From positions 1 through 64,000 of the forward strand of contig JAFSLQ010000043.1 in assembly GCA_017448355.1 (NCBI GenBank): 64,000 nt of DNA, read 5' to 3'. Within the stretch, counting starts at the first letter, position 1; every line of letters starts with the position of its first letter. Source of the stretch: Clostridia bacterium. Its GTDB lineage: Bacteria; Bacillota; Clostridia; Christensenellales; Borkfalkiaceae. This document shows, piece after piece, positions 32,046-42,620 of this stretch. Made by a program: the position numbers and the translations under genes. The notes under the pieces are model-generated. The model did not search any database. It worked only from the letters and a program-made list of their open reading frames with translations, and was not told where the DNA came from.

Positions 32046-33272
32046 TTACGCTATTTGTTTTTTTATGATTCGGGGTTTTTCGCCCTTTTCCACCACGTTT
32101 TCGTCAACTATGATTTTTTCGATATCGGTCTCGGACGGCAAGTCGTACATAGTGTCTATCATAAGATTTTCAAATATGGTACGAAGTCCCCTTGCCCCTG
32201 TCTTTAAGGCTATCGCGCGGCGAGCAACCGCCCTTATTGCGCCGTCGGTGATTTCGAGTTCTACGTTGTCAAGCCCGATTAAGCGTTTATACTGCTTTAC
32301 CAGCGCGTTTTTCGGCTTTGTCATAATATTGACGAGTGCTTCTTCGTCCAGCGCGTGAAGTCCTACGGTTATCGGAACGCGCCCAACAAATTCGGGAATA
32401 AGTCCGTACTTAATTAAATCCTGCGGACTTACGTCGCGGGTTATATCGACTGTCTTTTCGCCGGTTTTATCGACGCTGCCGCCAAATCCCAAAGACGCGC
32501 TTTCCTTTCTCTTAGCAATAATATCCGAAAGTCCTACGAACGCCCCGCCGCAAATAAACAAGATATTCGTGGTGTCGATGCGCAAGCACTCCTGTTGCGG
32601 ATGCTTTCTTCCGCCCTGCGGCGGCACGTTTGCAACCGTGCTTTCGATAATCTTTAAAAGCGCCTGCTGAACGCCTTCGCCGGAAACGTCGCGGGTTATA
32701 GAAACGTTTTCGCCCTTTCTGGCGATTTTATCTATTTCGTCGATATAAATTATACCTTTCTGCGCCTTGTCTATATCGTAATCGGCGTTCTGGATAAGTT
32801 TTAACAGAATATTTTCAACGTCTTCGCCCACGTAGCCCGCTTCGGTAAGAGTTGTAGCGTCCGCAACCGCAAACGGCACGTCGAGAATCTTAGCAAGCGT
32901 TTTTGCAAGTAACGTTTTTCCGCTACCTGTCGGACCTAATAACAAAATATTGCTTTTATCGAGTTCCGCTTCCGTATCGTTCTTCTCCGCCCCTATGCGC
33001 TTATAATGGTTATAAACCGCAACCGAAAGCACTTTTTTCGCTTCTTCCTGACCGATTATATATTCGTCAAGTTTAGCCTTAATTTCGGCAGGTTTTAAAA
33101 GCGGCGCGGGAGATTCCTTATCGTCGCTTGCTTCGCTTGCTTTTAAGACTTCGCGGCAAACTTCTATACACTCGTTACAAATGTACATACCGCTCGGCCC
33201 TGCCACAAGGCGTTTTACGAGTTCTCTCGGCTTACCGCAGAAAGAACAAAATTGATCGTTTTCGTTTTTCAT
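32046..33272 (-). CDS. clpX: ATP-dependent Clp protease ATP-binding subunit ClpX
   Basis: Unfoldase that feeds ClpP. 408 aa: C4 zinc domain (CSFCGKP...CNECIEVC), Walker A GPTGSGKT, Walker [11 protein letters not shown], sensor motifs and IGF-type loop region (LGFGG). Third gene of tig-clpP-clpX. Confidence 0.98.
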   Translation of the reverse strand: MKNENDQFCSFCGKPRELVKRLVAGPSGMYICNECIEVCREVLKASEASDDKESPAPLLKPAEIKAKLDEYIIGQEEAKKVLSVAVYNHYKRIGAEKNDTEAELDKSNILLLGPTGSGKTLLAKTLAKILDVPFAVADATTLTEAGYVGEDVENILLKLIQNADYDIDKAQKGIIYIDEIDKIARKGENVSITRDVSGEGVQQALLKIIESTVANVPPQGGRKHPQQECLRIDTTNILFICGGAFVGLSDIIAKRKESASLGFGGSVDKTGEKTVDITRDVSPQDLIKYGLIPEFVGRVPITVGLHALDEEALVNIMTKPKNALVKQYKRLIGLDNVELEITDGAIRAVARRAIALKTGARGLRTIFENLMIDTMYDLPSETDIEKIIVDENVVEKGEKPRIIKKQIA

Positions 33273-33285
33273 ATTTCTCCGCTCT

Positions 33286-33882
33286 TTACGGGCGTTTTAC
33301 GAAAATTTCGTCTATAAGCCCGTATTCTTTTGCGTCTTCTGCGGACAGATAATTATCCCTGTCCGTATCTTTTTCGATAATTTCGTAAGGTTTATTACAG
33401 TTCGCGGCAAGAATACTGTTTAAGCGATGCTTTGTCTTTATAATGTGGTCAGCCTGAATTTTTATATCGCTTGCCTGTCCCTGCGCGCCGCCTAACGGCT
33501 GGTGAATCATAATTTCGCTGTTGGGAAGGGCGTAACGCTTTCCCTTAGCACCGCTGGATAATAAAAATGCACCCATAGACGCCGCAAGACCTATACAAAT
33601 AGTACTTACGTCGCATTTAATATAGTTCATCGTATCGTAGATTGCAAGCCCTGCCGAAACGCTTCCGCCCGGACTGTTGATGTAAAGACAAATGTCTTTG
33701 TTCGGGTCTTTGCCTTCCAAAAAGATAAGTTGCGCAACAACCGAATCGGCAACGGCGTCGTTTATTTCGCCCGTTAAAAATATAATTCTGTCTTCTAAAA
33801 GTCTGGAATATATATCGTAACTTCTTTCGCCCTTGCCGGTGTTTTCTATTACGTACGGAACTACGGTGTTCTTTATTTCCAT
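33286..33882 (-). CDS. clpP: ATP-dependent Clp protease proteolytic subunit
   Basis: 198 aa. Catalytic Ser in [12 protein letters not shown], His in MIHQPLGG, Asp in [10 protein letters not shown]. Cytosolic barrel partner of ClpX. Short gaps to both neighbours indicate an operon. Confidence 0.98.
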   Translation of the reverse strand: MEIKNTVVPYVIENTGKGERSYDIYSRLLEDRIIFLTGEINDAVADSVVAQLIFLEGKDPNKDICLYINSPGGSVSAGLAIYDTMNYIKCDVSTICIGLAASMGAFLLSSGAKGKRYALPNSEIMIHQPLGGAQGQASDIKIQADHIIKTKHRLNSILAANCNKPYEIIEKDTDRDNYLSAEDAKEYGLIDEIFVKRP

Positions 33883-33907
33883 TATATTCTTCCCCTTACA
33901 CGATTTA

Positions 33908-35194
33908 TTATTCTATAACGTTTTCTTTCTTTAACATGTCAAACAATTTTTTGATTATTATGTCGTTTTTAATATAATCGAGTTGTCTTGCCTGCATATT
34001 CTTCTTAACGTCGGGTGCGGGCTTTCCTTGCGCTTTCGCCATTTCGGCAATTCTTTCTTCAACGTCTTTATCCGTAGCGTCGATTTTTTCTTCCGAAATT
34101 ACCTTTTCGATAACGAGTTGAGACTTAACGATTTCTTTCGCCTGCGGTTCGTATTCCTTTCTGTAATCGTCCATCGTCTTGCCGATATACTTTAAGTAAT
34201 CTTCGAGTTTAAGCCCCTGATAAGACATACGGTATTCCATTTCCTGAATCATACGGTCTACCTGATTTTTAATAAGCGCGTCGGGAATTTCAACGGTAGC
34301 GTTTTCGGAAATTTTCTTAACTATCTCATCTTCGAGTTCCCTTTCCGCCCTGTCGCTATTCTGCTTTTCAAGACGTTCTTTAACTTCTTTCTTATACGCG
34401 TCAACGCTTTCCGCGCCTACCGCGTCTTTAATAAATTCGTCGGTAATTTCAGGAAGTTCCTTTTTCTTTATTTCGTGAAGTTTAATCGCAAAAACCGAAT
34501 CTTTTCCCTTCAAATTTTCAGCGTGATAATCGTCGGGGAATTTAACGTTTATATCCTTTTCGTCGCCCTTATTCATACCGATAATCTGGTCTTCAAAACC
34601 GGGGATAAAAGATTTACTTCCGATAACAAGCGTTTGTTTTTCGGCAGTACCGCCGTCGAATTTAACGCCGTCAACCGAACCCGAATAGTCAATAATAACG
34701 GTGTCGCCGTTTTCTACCGCACGACCGTCGACGTCTACCATACGGGAATTACGTTCCTGCAAACGAGAAAGGTCGTCGTCTATATCCTTATCTTCTACAT
34801 TATACACGGGTTTTTTGAATTTTATACCTTTGTATTCGCCGAGTTGCACTTCGGGTTTCACCGCGACGACCGCTTCGATTACAAGCCCCTTATCGTCTAT
34901 CTTTTTAATGTCGACTTCGGGATGTGCAACCGCCTCTATCGACGGTTCTTTATCTAAAACTTCGCCGTAGTATTTCGGGAACGCGTCGTTTATCGCGTCT
35001 TCATAGAAAATACCTTCGCCGTAAGTTGCCTCTAAAAGATGTTTCGGCACTTTGCCCTTACGAAATCCCGGCAAAGAATATTTACCTTTTGTCTTTTCGT
35101 AAGCCGCGCATATAGCGTCTTTCCACTCGGTCGCCGAGAGTGTAATTTTGATTTTTACTGTGCTTTTTTCCGCTTTTTCAAAAGTGTATTTCAT
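33908..35194 (-). CDS. tig: Trigger factor
   Basis: Ribosome-bound chaperone with prolyl isomerase domain. Start set at the ATG giving [15 protein letters not shown] after a GGAG. 428 aa: ribosome-binding [13 protein letters not shown] domain with [19 protein letters not shown], and C-terminal chaperone arms. Confidence 0.97.
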   Translation of the reverse strand: MKYTFEKAEKSTVKIKITLSATEWKDAICAAYEKTKGKYSLPGFRKGKVPKHLLEATYGEGIFYEDAINDAFPKYYGEVLDKEPSIEAVAHPEVDIKKIDDKGLVIEAVVAVKPEVQLGEYKGIKFKKPVYNVEDKDIDDDLSRLQERNSRMVDVDGRAVENGDTVIIDYSGSVDGVKFDGGTAEKQTLVIGSKSFIPGFEDQIIGMNKGDEKDINVKFPDDYHAENLKGKDSVFAIKLHEIKKKELPEITDEFIKDAVGAESVDAYKKEVKERLEKQNSDRAERELEDEIVKKISENATVEIPDALIKNQVDRMIQEMEYRMSYQGLKLEDYLKYIGKTMDDYRKEYEPQAKEIVKSQLVIEKVISEEKIDATDKDVEERIAEMAKAQGKPAPDVKKNMQARQLDYIKNDIIIKKLFDMLKKENVIE

Positions 35195-35226
35195 AAAATT
35201 CTCCGAATAAATTGAAATTCTTAAAC

Positions 35227-35255
35227 ATTTTATCACAAAGGATAAAAAAACGCAA
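35227..35255 (-). promoter_or_regulatory. Promoter of tig-clpP-clpX
   Basis: TTGCGT (35255-35250), 17 bp, TAAAAT (35232-35227). Confidence 0.55.
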
Positions 35256-35314
35256 GGTTTTAACCGCGTCTAGCGTGCTTTTTTAACGCGATTTTTTATT
35301 TTTAACGCACCGCA

Positions 35315-36991
35315 CTATTTTAAAAGTTCCGTATGAATATTCGGCATTACCGTTACCGACTTGAAATCAGTATACGTGCAAAAGCCGAGCGGGGATTTTT
35401 TTGGCTTTTTGACGAATTTTTTCTCGCAGTAAACTATCTCCGTTTTTCCCCCGTCTCTCCCCTTAGAATAATACGCGCAAATCTCCGCCGCGGCGGTTAA
35501 AACTCTTTCGGGCGTTTTTTTACCCAAAGTTTCGATAATAACGTGCGAAGAGTGATAACTTTTAGCGTGCAGCCATAAATCATACGGCTTTGCGGTAAAG
35601 GTGATTTTATCGTTTTCCGCATTGTTTCTGCCCGCCTTGACGGTAAAGCCGTAAACGTCGTAAATACGCGGCTTTTCGACTTCCGACTTCGCGCCCTTTT
35701 TTGCGGGCGGTTTTTTAATAAAACCAGACAGTAAAAGTTCACTTTCTACCGCCTTTAAGTCAGAAATATTATCGGCAAGCGTCAGTTCCGTTTCAACACT
35801 TTCTAAATATTTTAACTCTTCTTCCGCTCTTTCTTTTTGCGGGGCTAACAGTGCCAGCGCGCGCTTTTGCTTGTTATATTTTTTATAATAGTTTTCGGCA
35901 TTTTTTGATGGCGAGAGTTTTTTATCGAGTGCGACGATGATTTTTGTGCCGTCGTAATAGTTATCGACTTCTATCTCCGTTTCGCCGCCTTTTAGTCTAT
36001 AAATGTTAGAAAGTATAAGTTCGCCCTTTAATCTGTTATCTTCGGCGTTTTCGGCGTCTTTTACGCGCGACGTTACGGCTAAAAGTCGCTTTTTACTCTT
36101 TTTAAGTCCTGCGTTCACCACGCCGCTTAAACGGGAAAACAAGTCTTTAAAACGCTTTTTTTCCGATTTGTCGGAAAAAAACGCATTTTCAGCGTCGGAA
36201 AGTAATTTAAAATTTTTAAACTCGCCTTTAACGCCTTTATACGGGTAGACGAAAACGTCTTTTAATTCGCCCCCTTCCACTAAAACGCAAGGGCGCTTAG
36301 CGGTGTGATATATATAATTGTTTAAATAGTCGTAAAAATCCTTAGCGGAAGTATTTCCCTTAAACCCGTCCGCTATCTCCTGTGCGGTAGACAAAGCAAG
36401 CCCTTGAACGAACTTACAAAGATTTTCCGCGGTTATTTTTTCAATGCTGTCAAAAATCTCTTTTATCGCTAAATCATTAGGTTCTTTTTTATCGCCGACG
36501 GGCGGAAGTTTATACGGAAGTCCGCAAATAAGCGGACGAACGTTGTTGTCCAAAAAATTTATTCCGCGATTGCCGCCTAAAACCTTACCGTTTTCGGTCA
36601 AAATAACGTTGCTGTACCTGCCCATAAGTTCTACAAAAATTGTCTTTTCAGGCGAATCGAAAAATTCTTTCGACGGTTCAAGGTCTATTTTAACTATTCT
36701 GTCAAAACCGACAAGCGATATTCCCTTTACCGTTGCGGATAAAAGGTGTTTTTTTAAAAGCATACAAAAATTAGACGGTGTATTATCTGAAAAAGGTTCG
36801 CTGTCGGTAAACCCTATTCGTGGACACGCGGGATTAACGTCTAAAATAAATTTTTTTAGTCCGCTTTCGGTATAGACGGTAAAAAGCGTAATATCCGCCG
36901 TCGGCTGCGCTATGCGGTTAATCCTGCCGCCCTTTAATATTTCGTTAAGTTCTTCGCACAAGTAGCGAAGGGTAAAAGCGTCCTGCGGCAT
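35315..36991 (-). CDS. rqcH: Ribosome quality-control protein RqcH (NFACT family)
   Basis: Binds peptidyl-tRNA on split 50S subunits and adds alanine tails in Bacillus. 558 aa from the ATG overlapping the previous stop (TAATG). NFACT-N (PQDAFTLRYLCEELN...GRINRI), coiled-coil middle and NFACT-R (DLWLHAKSYHSSHVII). Older annotations call the family fibronectin-binding protein. Confidence 0.93.
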   Translation of the reverse strand: MPQDAFTLRYLCEELNEILKGGRINRIAQPTADITLFTVYTESGLKKFILDVNPACPRIGFTDSEPFSDNTPSNFCMLLKKHLLSATVKGISLVGFDRIVKIDLEPSKEFFDSPEKTIFVELMGRYSNVILTENGKVLGGNRGINFLDNNVRPLICGLPYKLPPVGDKKEPNDLAIKEIFDSIEKITAENLCKFVQGLALSTAQEIADGFKGNTSAKDFYDYLNNYIYHTAKRPCVLVEGGELKDVFVYPYKGVKGEFKNFKLLSDAENAFFSDKSEKKRFKDLFSRLSGVVNAGLKKSKKRLLAVTSRVKDAENAEDNRLKGELILSNIYRLKGGETEIEVDNYYDGTKIIVALDKKLSPSKNAENYYKKYNKQKRALALLAPQKERAEEELKYLESVETELTLADNISDLKAVESELLLSGFIKKPPAKKGAKSEVEKPRIYDVYGFTVKAGRNNAENDKITFTAKPYDLWLHAKSYHSSHVIIETLGKKTPERVLTAAAEICAYYSKGRDGGKTEIVYCEKKFVKKPKKSPLGFCTYTDFKSVTVMPNIHTELLK

Positions 36992-37803
36992 TATCCTTCC
37001 TTTCGGCAAAAAGTTTTGCCGTTTAAGTAATATAAAAAATCGTTCTCTTTAAAATTTAGCGTTAAACTATCTGAAAATAATTGTAAGTTTTTCGCACCGT
37101 GAGACTTATTAAAATCATTGTCGCCGTACTTTCCGTCGCCGACTATGGGGCAGCCCAAATACGCCATATGCGCGCGTATCTGATGTGTTTTGCCTGTATA
37201 AAGTCTTACTTTTAACGTTGAAGTCTCTTTTCCGCTGTTTATAATTTGATATCCCGTTTTGATTTTAACCGCGCCGTCTACCCGTTTATCGAAAATTTTA
37301 ACCGTTGCCTTCGACGCGTTTTTTACAAGGTAGCCTTCGGCTATGTCTTCATTTTTAGGTGGTCTACCCACAACTTCCGCCATATAATATTTAATAAAGG
37401 TACGGTTTTTAAACCCTTCGATAAGTTCCTTTTCGGCGCGACGGTTATTAGCAAAAATCATAATACCGGCGGTGTTCCTGTCAAGCCTATGGATAAAATA
37501 CGTTTCTTGTATACCGTTTAATACTTCAAACACCGTTTCGGAAAGATACCCCGCCTTTTTATCGACGACGGTTATATTTTCATCTTGATAAATAATCTTG
37601 TATTTTTCCGACTTTGGCGCGGTGTAATATATCTCCACCATATCGCCAACTTTCAGCGGAACGTCTTCTTTAACGCGTTTGCCGTTCACTTTCACGTCTT
37701 TATTGCGGAGTAATTTATTTAATGCGGAATAGGACAAGTCTGCGCTTACGTTAAGCGCGAGTTTTACAAGTTTAGAATTTTTATCCGCAATAAACGTTAT
37801 CAT
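36991..37803 (-). CDS. RluA-family rRNA pseudouridine synthase
   Basis: 270 aa. N-terminal S4-like RNA-binding domain (SALNKLLRNKDVKVNGKRV) and catalytic motif HRLDRNTAGIMIF with the aspartate nucleophile, then GKTHQIRAHMAYLGCPIVGDGKYG. Target in rRNA (RluC or RluD type) not assignable. Translationally coupled to rqcH. Confidence 0.92.
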   Translation of the reverse strand: MITFIADKNSKLVKLALNVSADLSYSALNKLLRNKDVKVNGKRVKEDVPLKVGDMVEIYYTAPKSEKYKIIYQDENITVVDKKAGYLSETVFEVLNGIQETYFIHRLDRNTAGIMIFANNRRAEKELIEGFKNRTFIKYYMAEVVGRPPKNEDIAEGYLVKNASKATVKIFDKRVDGAVKIKTGYQIINSGKETSTLKVRLYTGKTHQIRAHMAYLGCPIVGDGKYGDNDFNKSHGAKNLQLFSDSLTLNFKENDFLYYLNGKTFCRKEG

Positions 37804-37814
37804 TTTTCACTCCT

Positions 37815-37843
37815 AAAAAACAAGACTTCGGAAACCCCGAAGC
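37815..37843 (-). terminator. Terminator between the anchored-protein gene and the RluA gene
   Basis: CTTCGG/CCGAAG with 5-nt loop, then TCTTG and six T on the minus strand; it lies just before the next SD. Confidence 0.5.
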
Positions 37844-37868
37844 CCTGTGTTTTATGCTGTTTTAAGGC

Positions 37869-39773
37869 TTATTTTTGCGCTTTCTCTTTTAAAGCGTCGC
37901 CCGTTTCGTCCGTTTCGGTTTCTTCCTTCGGTTTAATGAAGAGAAGAACTATTACGCCGATAAGTGCAAGCGTGCCTATCGAAAGGAATACTACCGACCA
38001 AACGTTATCTTTTAGCCAAGTGCTCGGCACTTTGACTTCGCTGGGCTTTTCGGAAATAGAAACGACCGTTTCCGCTTCCGCAGACCTGACCGCGTTATAA
38101 GAAGAAACATAGCACTTTATCATATACGCGCTGACTTTTACAGGCGTAAAGGTGTATTTCCCGTCGTACGCCAAAGTTTTTATATCGGAATAAGTAAATC
38201 CGTCTTGATTATAATCTTCTTTAATATCGGCAAGTTTAGGCAACTCTATCCAGCCGCTATCCGTCGCCGTTGCGTTCTTATCGGAATTATAGTAAAGCGT
38301 AAACGTTTCGTTATCGCCGGACAAAATTTTGAATTCCGTAGCGACGTAAGTGGTGTTAAGATACCCTTTACCCTGAGTTTCAGGCGCTTCGACCGAAATG
38401 GGTGCGTCGTCTTCTACCGTAAAGGTAAACACCGCGCTGCCGTATTTGCCGTACGTGGGAATACCGTCGTCGCCTTCGGTATAGAAATCATCCTTTTCCA
38501 TAGTCTCGCCGGCGAGATCTTTAAATACCACGTAAAACTCGTAATCGCCCGCTTCCGAAACGGTAAATTTCATAGAACTCGTTTGCCCGCCGGCGTTAGA
38601 CGGAGTTTTATAATAAACCGTATAAGTCAAAGAAGAATACAAATCGTAATCGTCAAAAACTAAATCTTCAAGGGTCGGAATTTCATACGAATCCCCGAGA
38701 CGGATGCTACGGGTTATGGTTTTATCGTCAACGGTGTACTCTTTTTTAGCCGCTTTTTCAACAAGAGTTTTATACCACTCGTAAACGGTTTCGTTCTCTT
38801 CAAAATCGATATACTCCGGCGCGGTATTATAGTCGCTATCGCGGTCAACCGTTTCTACTACATATCTTTCTATAAACTCGGTTTCATCGGTACGAACGGT
38901 AAACTCGTATTCGCCGTTTCCCTGTTCAAAAATTATGCTTTTCGGAGTGGTTGTCGAAGGGTCTGCCCATACGTTATCGTTTTTGCTTTCAATATACAAG
39001 TTGCTTGCGGAAACGTTAGCAAAAACCGAGTACGCGGTAAAAGAAAAGCTGTATTTCGTCCCAACGATTGCTTTAAGCGAATCGCCGTTTCCTTTCATCG
39101 GCAAATTGTTTATCGCAACGCGCGGAAGCGCGAACGCCGCGATTTTATCTTCTTCAAGATTAAAAGTTTGTTTATACGCGCCGCTATTATCAGAAGCCTT
39201 CTGATCTATGGATTTGATAATTATATCCGCGCTTTCGGCGTTTTCCGCAAGCGTAAAATCAAAACCGACCTTAGCAACGCATTTATCCGCGCCCTTTATT
39301 TTGTAATAAATATCGTTTTTAGTTTGAGTTTCACCGGCAACTTTAACCGTAACAATGTTATCTTCGGTTGAAACGTACACCGTCAAATTGCCGTTCACGT
39401 CGAAAGTAAATTCGTTTTCGATGAGTTTACGGAAATCCCCGTCTTTTTCAGCGCCGTTAACAAAGTACGAATCGTAATTAAGCGTTACCTTAATCGAAGA
39501 CACCGCGTCAGGAACGTTAAATTCAATCGCCAAATCGTCAACGACAAGTTTGTTCGTAATATTAACGGAGTTTTTGTCGCCCTTAACGGTGGCTTTCAAA
39601 TTTCCGCCGTCCAAGTTAAAACTTTCCGCCCCGCTAAAATATGCCGAAACGTTATCGGCAGTTACATCCGCAGCGTGTACCGATTGCGCGCCGAAAAAAG
39701 AAAACGCGAGTGCTAACGACAGCGCAAAAGCGATAAGCAATAATATTAATTTACAGGATAAAGCCTTTTTCAT
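37869..39773 (-). CDS. Exported membrane-anchored protein, 634 aa, unknown function
   Basis: Signal peptide (MKKALSCK, hydrophobic 9-30, VHAADVTA), a long acidic beta-rich ectodomain with possible Ig-like or cadherin-like repeats (PRVAINNLPMKG, FTFTVEDDAPISV), one C-terminal membrane segment (about 598-618) and an acidic-basic tail. No family recognised. Own promoter, single gene. Confidence 0.75.
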   Translation of the reverse strand: MKKALSCKLILLLIAFALSLALAFSFFGAQSVHAADVTADNVSAYFSGAESFNLDGGNLKATVKGDKNSVNITNKLVVDDLAIEFNVPDAVSSIKVTLNYDSYFVNGAEKDGDFRKLIENEFTFDVNGNLTVYVSTEDNIVTVKVAGETQTKNDIYYKIKGADKCVAKVGFDFTLAENAESADIIIKSIDQKASDNSGAYKQTFNLEEDKIAAFALPRVAINNLPMKGNGDSLKAIVGTKYSFSFTAYSVFANVSASNLYIESKNDNVWADPSTTTPKSIIFEQGNGEYEFTVRTDETEFIERYVVETVDRDSDYNTAPEYIDFEENETVYEWYKTLVEKAAKKEYTVDDKTITRSIRLGDSYEIPTLEDLVFDDYDLYSSLTYTVYYKTPSNAGGQTSSMKFTVSEAGDYEFYVVFKDLAGETMEKDDFYTEGDDGIPTYGKYGSAVFTFTVEDDAPISVEAPETQGKGYLNTTYVATEFKILSGDNETFTLYYNSDKNATATDSGWIELPKLADIKEDYNQDGFTYSDIKTLAYDGKYTFTPVKVSAYMIKCYVSSYNAVRSAEAETVVSISEKPSEVKVPSTWLKDNVWSVVFLSIGTLALIGVIVLLFIKPKEETETDETGDALKEKAQK

Positions 39774-39815
39774 TTTAGCCCATTACTCCTTATACTTTCA
39801 GATTGTATCTATTGT

Positions 39816-39844
39816 ATTTTACACGAAAAAAGAACCTTTGTCAA
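39816..39844 (-). promoter_or_regulatory. Promoter of the 634-aa anchored protein gene
   Basis: TTGACA (39844-39839), 17 bp, TAAAAT (39821-39816). Confidence 0.7.
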
Positions 39845-39892
39845 TTTACTTTAAGTTATTTTTGCAAATTAAGTGTTTTTTATCCCTAAAAA

Positions 39893-39928
39893 TGCGCGTG
39901 TACCGAAGGCAAAACATCTTCGGTACAC
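39893..39928 (-). terminator. Terminator of the amino-acid transporter operon
   Basis: GTGTACCGAAG pairs with CTTCGGTACAC (11 bp, 9-nt loop); five T follow after four bases. Confidence 0.7.
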
Positions 39929-39952
39929 AAAAATTGTCAATATTAAACCGTT

Positions 39953-40906
39953 TTACAGCACTTTCGACAAAAACTCTTTAAGCCTGTCGTCTTTGGGGTT
40001 TGCAAAAAATTCTTTGGGCGAATTTTCTTCTTTTATCACGCCATCGTCCATAAAAAGTATTCTCGACGCGACTTCGCGTGCAAAACCCATTTCGTGGGTA
40101 ACTACAACCATCGTCATCCCTTCTTCGGCAAGTTCCTTCATAAGTTCCAAAACTTCACCGACCATTTCGGGGTCAAGTGCCGAAGTCGGTTCGTCGAAAA
40201 GCATTACGTCCGGTTCCATAGCAAGCGCGCGGACTATCGCGATACGCTGTTTCTGCCCGCCCGAAAGCGTCGACGGATACACGTTAGCCTTGTCTTCCAA
40301 GCCTATCCTTTTAAGAAGTTCAATTCCCTTTGCTTCCGCCTGTTCCTTTGTCTTTAATTTAAGTTCTACGGGGGCAAGCGTAAGGTTTTGCATAACCGTA
40401 AGGTTATTGAAAAGATTAAAGTGCTGGAAAACCATGCCTATTTTTTGACGCGTTTTATCTATGTTAGAAAAATTTGCTTTGTAAAGCGCTTTTATAGCGT
40501 CTTTGTATTCCGCGCCTTCGTGTTTTTTCAACAAGTCGTTCTTTTTTATGTCGGCGATTATTTCGGCGTCGATTTCTTCTTCATTTTTACCCGTATTTTC
40601 CGCAAGCATCTTTTTATATGTCTTTGAAAGCCGTATAATTTCAGGGTGCAAATAGGGGTCAATGGGCGTTAACAACTTGCCTTCGAACCATATTTCGCCG
40701 TAGGTCGGAACTTCGAGTAAATTCATACAGCGAAGCATTGTGGACTTACCGCTGCCCGACGGCCCTATAATAACGACCTTTTCACCCTTTTTAATCTCGG
40801 TCGAAACGCCTTTTAAGACCTGCAACTTGCCGAAATACTTGTAAAGTCCTTTTATTTGGATAAGACTATCTTGCCGATTGTTATCGTTTATCTCTATGCC
40901 TTTCAT
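39953..40906 (-). CDS. Polar amino-acid ABC transporter, ATP-binding protein
   Basis: 317 aa from the ATG 10 nt after GGAGG. Walker [11 protein letters not shown]-loop [15 protein letters not shown], signature LSGGQKQR, Walker [16 protein letters not shown]-loop VVTHEMGFA. Between the strand EIWFEGKLL and the Q-loop there is an extra charged segment of about 60 residues (roughly 82-150) not found in GlnQ/ArtP, which are about 240 aa. Overlaps the permease gene by 26 nt. Confidence 0.93.
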   Translation of the reverse strand: MKGIEINDNNRQDSLIQIKGLYKYFGKLQVLKGVSTEIKKGEKVVIIGPSGSGKSTMLRCMNLLEVPTYGEIWFEGKLLTPIDPYLHPEIIRLSKTYKKMLAENTGKNEEEIDAEIIADIKKNDLLKKHEGAEYKDAIKALYKANFSNIDKTRQKIGMVFQHFNLFNNLTVMQNLTLAPVELKLKTKEQAEAKGIELLKRIGLEDKANVYPSTLSGGQKQRIAIVRALAMEPDVMLFDEPTSALDPEMVGEVLELMKELAEEGMTMVVVTHEMGFAREVASRILFMDDGVIKEENSPKEFFANPKDDRLKEFLSKVL

Positions 40907-41570
40907 TTTTCGCAAGCCTCCTTTCCATTAGTCGTAAAAGTTTAGTAAGTATTATAACCACAATAAGATACATCAGCGCAATCATTATGTAAGGAACGAA
41001 CGGTTCGTAAGTCCTTGCGACTATACGCGCGGCGACTTTTGTTAAATCCACTTCACCGATAGTTCCGACGATTGACGTTTCTTTAACAAGTGCGATAAAT
41101 TCGTTGAAAAGTGGCGGAAGCGCAACTTTAAAGCCTTGCGGCAGAACGATTTTTATCATAACTTGCAATTTATTAAGCCCAAGCGCCCTACCCGCTTCAA
41201 TCTGACCGTCGTCCACGCTTTCAAGCCCGCCACGGATAATTTCCGCTACATATGCGCCCGAATTTATACCGAACGTGATGATAGCAACCCACACAGTTGG
41301 CAAGAAAACCAAAACTATCAAGTACATTATAAGTAACTGCACGTAGACAGGCGTTCCGCGAAAAATGGTCAGATACACGTCACAAATTTTTGCGCCGACT
41401 TTAAAATTTCCGAATTTCTTGTTTATGTATTTAATCAATGCCACTATTATACCGAGTAAAACGCCTATCGCGATAGCCCCTATCGAAATAAGTAAAGTTT
41501 TCCCCAGGCCTTCAAGATACCAAGTCCACCTATCTTGAAACACAAGTGCCTTGTAAAAACTATCCCACAT
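40881..41570 (-). CDS. Polar amino-acid ABC transporter, permease
   Basis: 229 aa from the ATG 10 nt after GGAG; a GTG six bases upstream is an alternative. HisM/GlnP type: several membrane segments and the EAA loop [30 protein letters not shown]. Forms the membrane part with the ATPase and lipoprotein next to it. Confidence 0.94.
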   Translation of the reverse strand: MWDSFYKALVFQDRWTWYLEGLGKTLLISIGAIAIGVLLGIIVALIKYINKKFGNFKVGAKICDVYLTIFRGTPVYVQLLIMYLIVLVFLPTVWVAIITFGINSGAYVAEIIRGGLESVDDGQIEAGRALGLNKLQVMIKIVLPQGFKVALPPLFNEFIALVKETSIVGTIGEVDLTKVAARIVARTYEPFVPYIMIALMYLIVVIILTKLLRLMERRLAKNERHRDKR

Positions 41571-41591
41571 ATTCACCGTTCTCCTTGTACG

Positions 41592-41624
41592 AGTAAAAGC
41601 AGGGCTATTCGCTCTGCTTTTACT
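41592..41624 (-). promoter_or_regulatory. Intercistronic hairpin after the binding-protein gene
   Basis: AGTAAAAGCAGGGC pairs with GCTCTGCTTTTACT (14 bp with one mismatch/wobble, 5-nt loop) and no T run follows. Typical of a stem that protects the binding-protein mRNA and lowers permease expression. Confidence 0.65.
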
Positions 41625-41642
41625 TACTAAGTTTTTTTAAGA

Positions 41643-42458
41643 TTATTTTACTAATTTCTGTGCAGGTAACTTATCGATAACAACAACGTCGCACTTACCT
41701 TGTTTCATAGCGGTAAACGCTAAGCCGCCGTTTTCATATTCTATAAGAGTTGCACCGCTATCTTTAAGTTCACCGGTTTTAATAGCGTTATCGACCATCA
41801 ACCAGCCGGTCGTTCCTTTCTGAACGCCTATTTTCTTGCCTGCAAGGTCGCTTATCTTCGTATATGCCTGACCGTCTTCACTTATAATGCATTGAACAGA
41901 CGAGAAATAAGGTTTAGAGAAATCAACGGATTCGGCACGTTCTTCGTTTATAGTCATACCCGCAGCACCGATAGCGTTATCCTTAGTCTTAATTACGCCT
42001 ACAATCGTATCGAAATCTATGTCGTGAACGGTCATTTTCATATTCAGTTTTTCGGCAACCAAACTCATCAGGTACATATCGACGCCGACAATTGTAGAAC
42101 CGTCTTTATCTATAAATTCGTAAGGTTCAAAACCAGAATTGGTATAGATATCAAGCATACCTGCCGTATTATCTTCTAAATTCGGGAAATCAAGCGTAAC
42201 CGTTAAAGTTTCGCCGCTGGAATATTGAGTATAATAAGTAACCGCCTTATCAATATCCGTCTCGTCGATAACAGTATTGATTGCGTTCATAATAGCGTCG
42301 TGATTGCTTGCCGTTTTGCTTATGCAATATCCGTATTCTTCAATTTCCGCGCTCGTAATTTCTTTCGCAACGTATTTTTTATCGTTACAAGCGGTGAACG
42401 CAAAGCAGCACGCCACTGCGGTTAAAGCCGTCAAAACAAGTGCCATAATTTTCTTCAT
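41643..42458 (-). CDS. Polar amino-acid ABC transporter, substrate-binding lipoprotein
   Basis: 271 aa. Lipoprotein signal MKKIMALVLTALTAVACCFAFTAC with lipobox cysteine, then a periplasmic-binding type II fold (EFIDKDGSTIVGVDMYLMSLVAEKLNMKM, AAGMTINEERAESVDFSKPY, KIGVQKGTTGWLM). Family takes up Gln, His, Arg or cystine; next-door argG/argH make arginine a guess only. Confidence 0.93.
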   Translation of the reverse strand: MKKIMALVLTALTAVACCFAFTACNDKKYVAKEITSAEIEEYGYCISKTASNHDAIMNAINTVIDETDIDKAVTYYTQYSSGETLTVTLDFPNLEDNTAGMLDIYTNSGFEPYEFIDKDGSTIVGVDMYLMSLVAEKLNMKMTVHDIDFDTIVGVIKTKDNAIGAAGMTINEERAESVDFSKPYFSSVQCIISEDGQAYTKISDLAGKKIGVQKGTTGWLMVDNAIKTGELKDSGATLIEYENGGLAFTAMKQGKCDVVVIDKLPAQKLVK

Positions 42459-42512
42459 TTTTCTTTTCTCCTTTTTGCCCGTCTCTCGGGCTGAATTTGT
42501 TTTACGCTTTTG

Positions 42513-42541
42513 AGTTTACTCTTTTTATTTCCGTTTGTCAA
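42513..42541 (-). promoter_or_regulatory. Promoter of the ABC transporter operon
   Basis: TTGACA (42541-42536), 17 bp, TAAACT (42518-42513). Confidence 0.75.
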
Positions 42542-42620
42542 ACAATTTTTGTATATTTTTTAAAATTTTTTCATTTTTTTTGAATAATTTATTGTTTTTT
42601 GAATAAAATTATGTATTATT

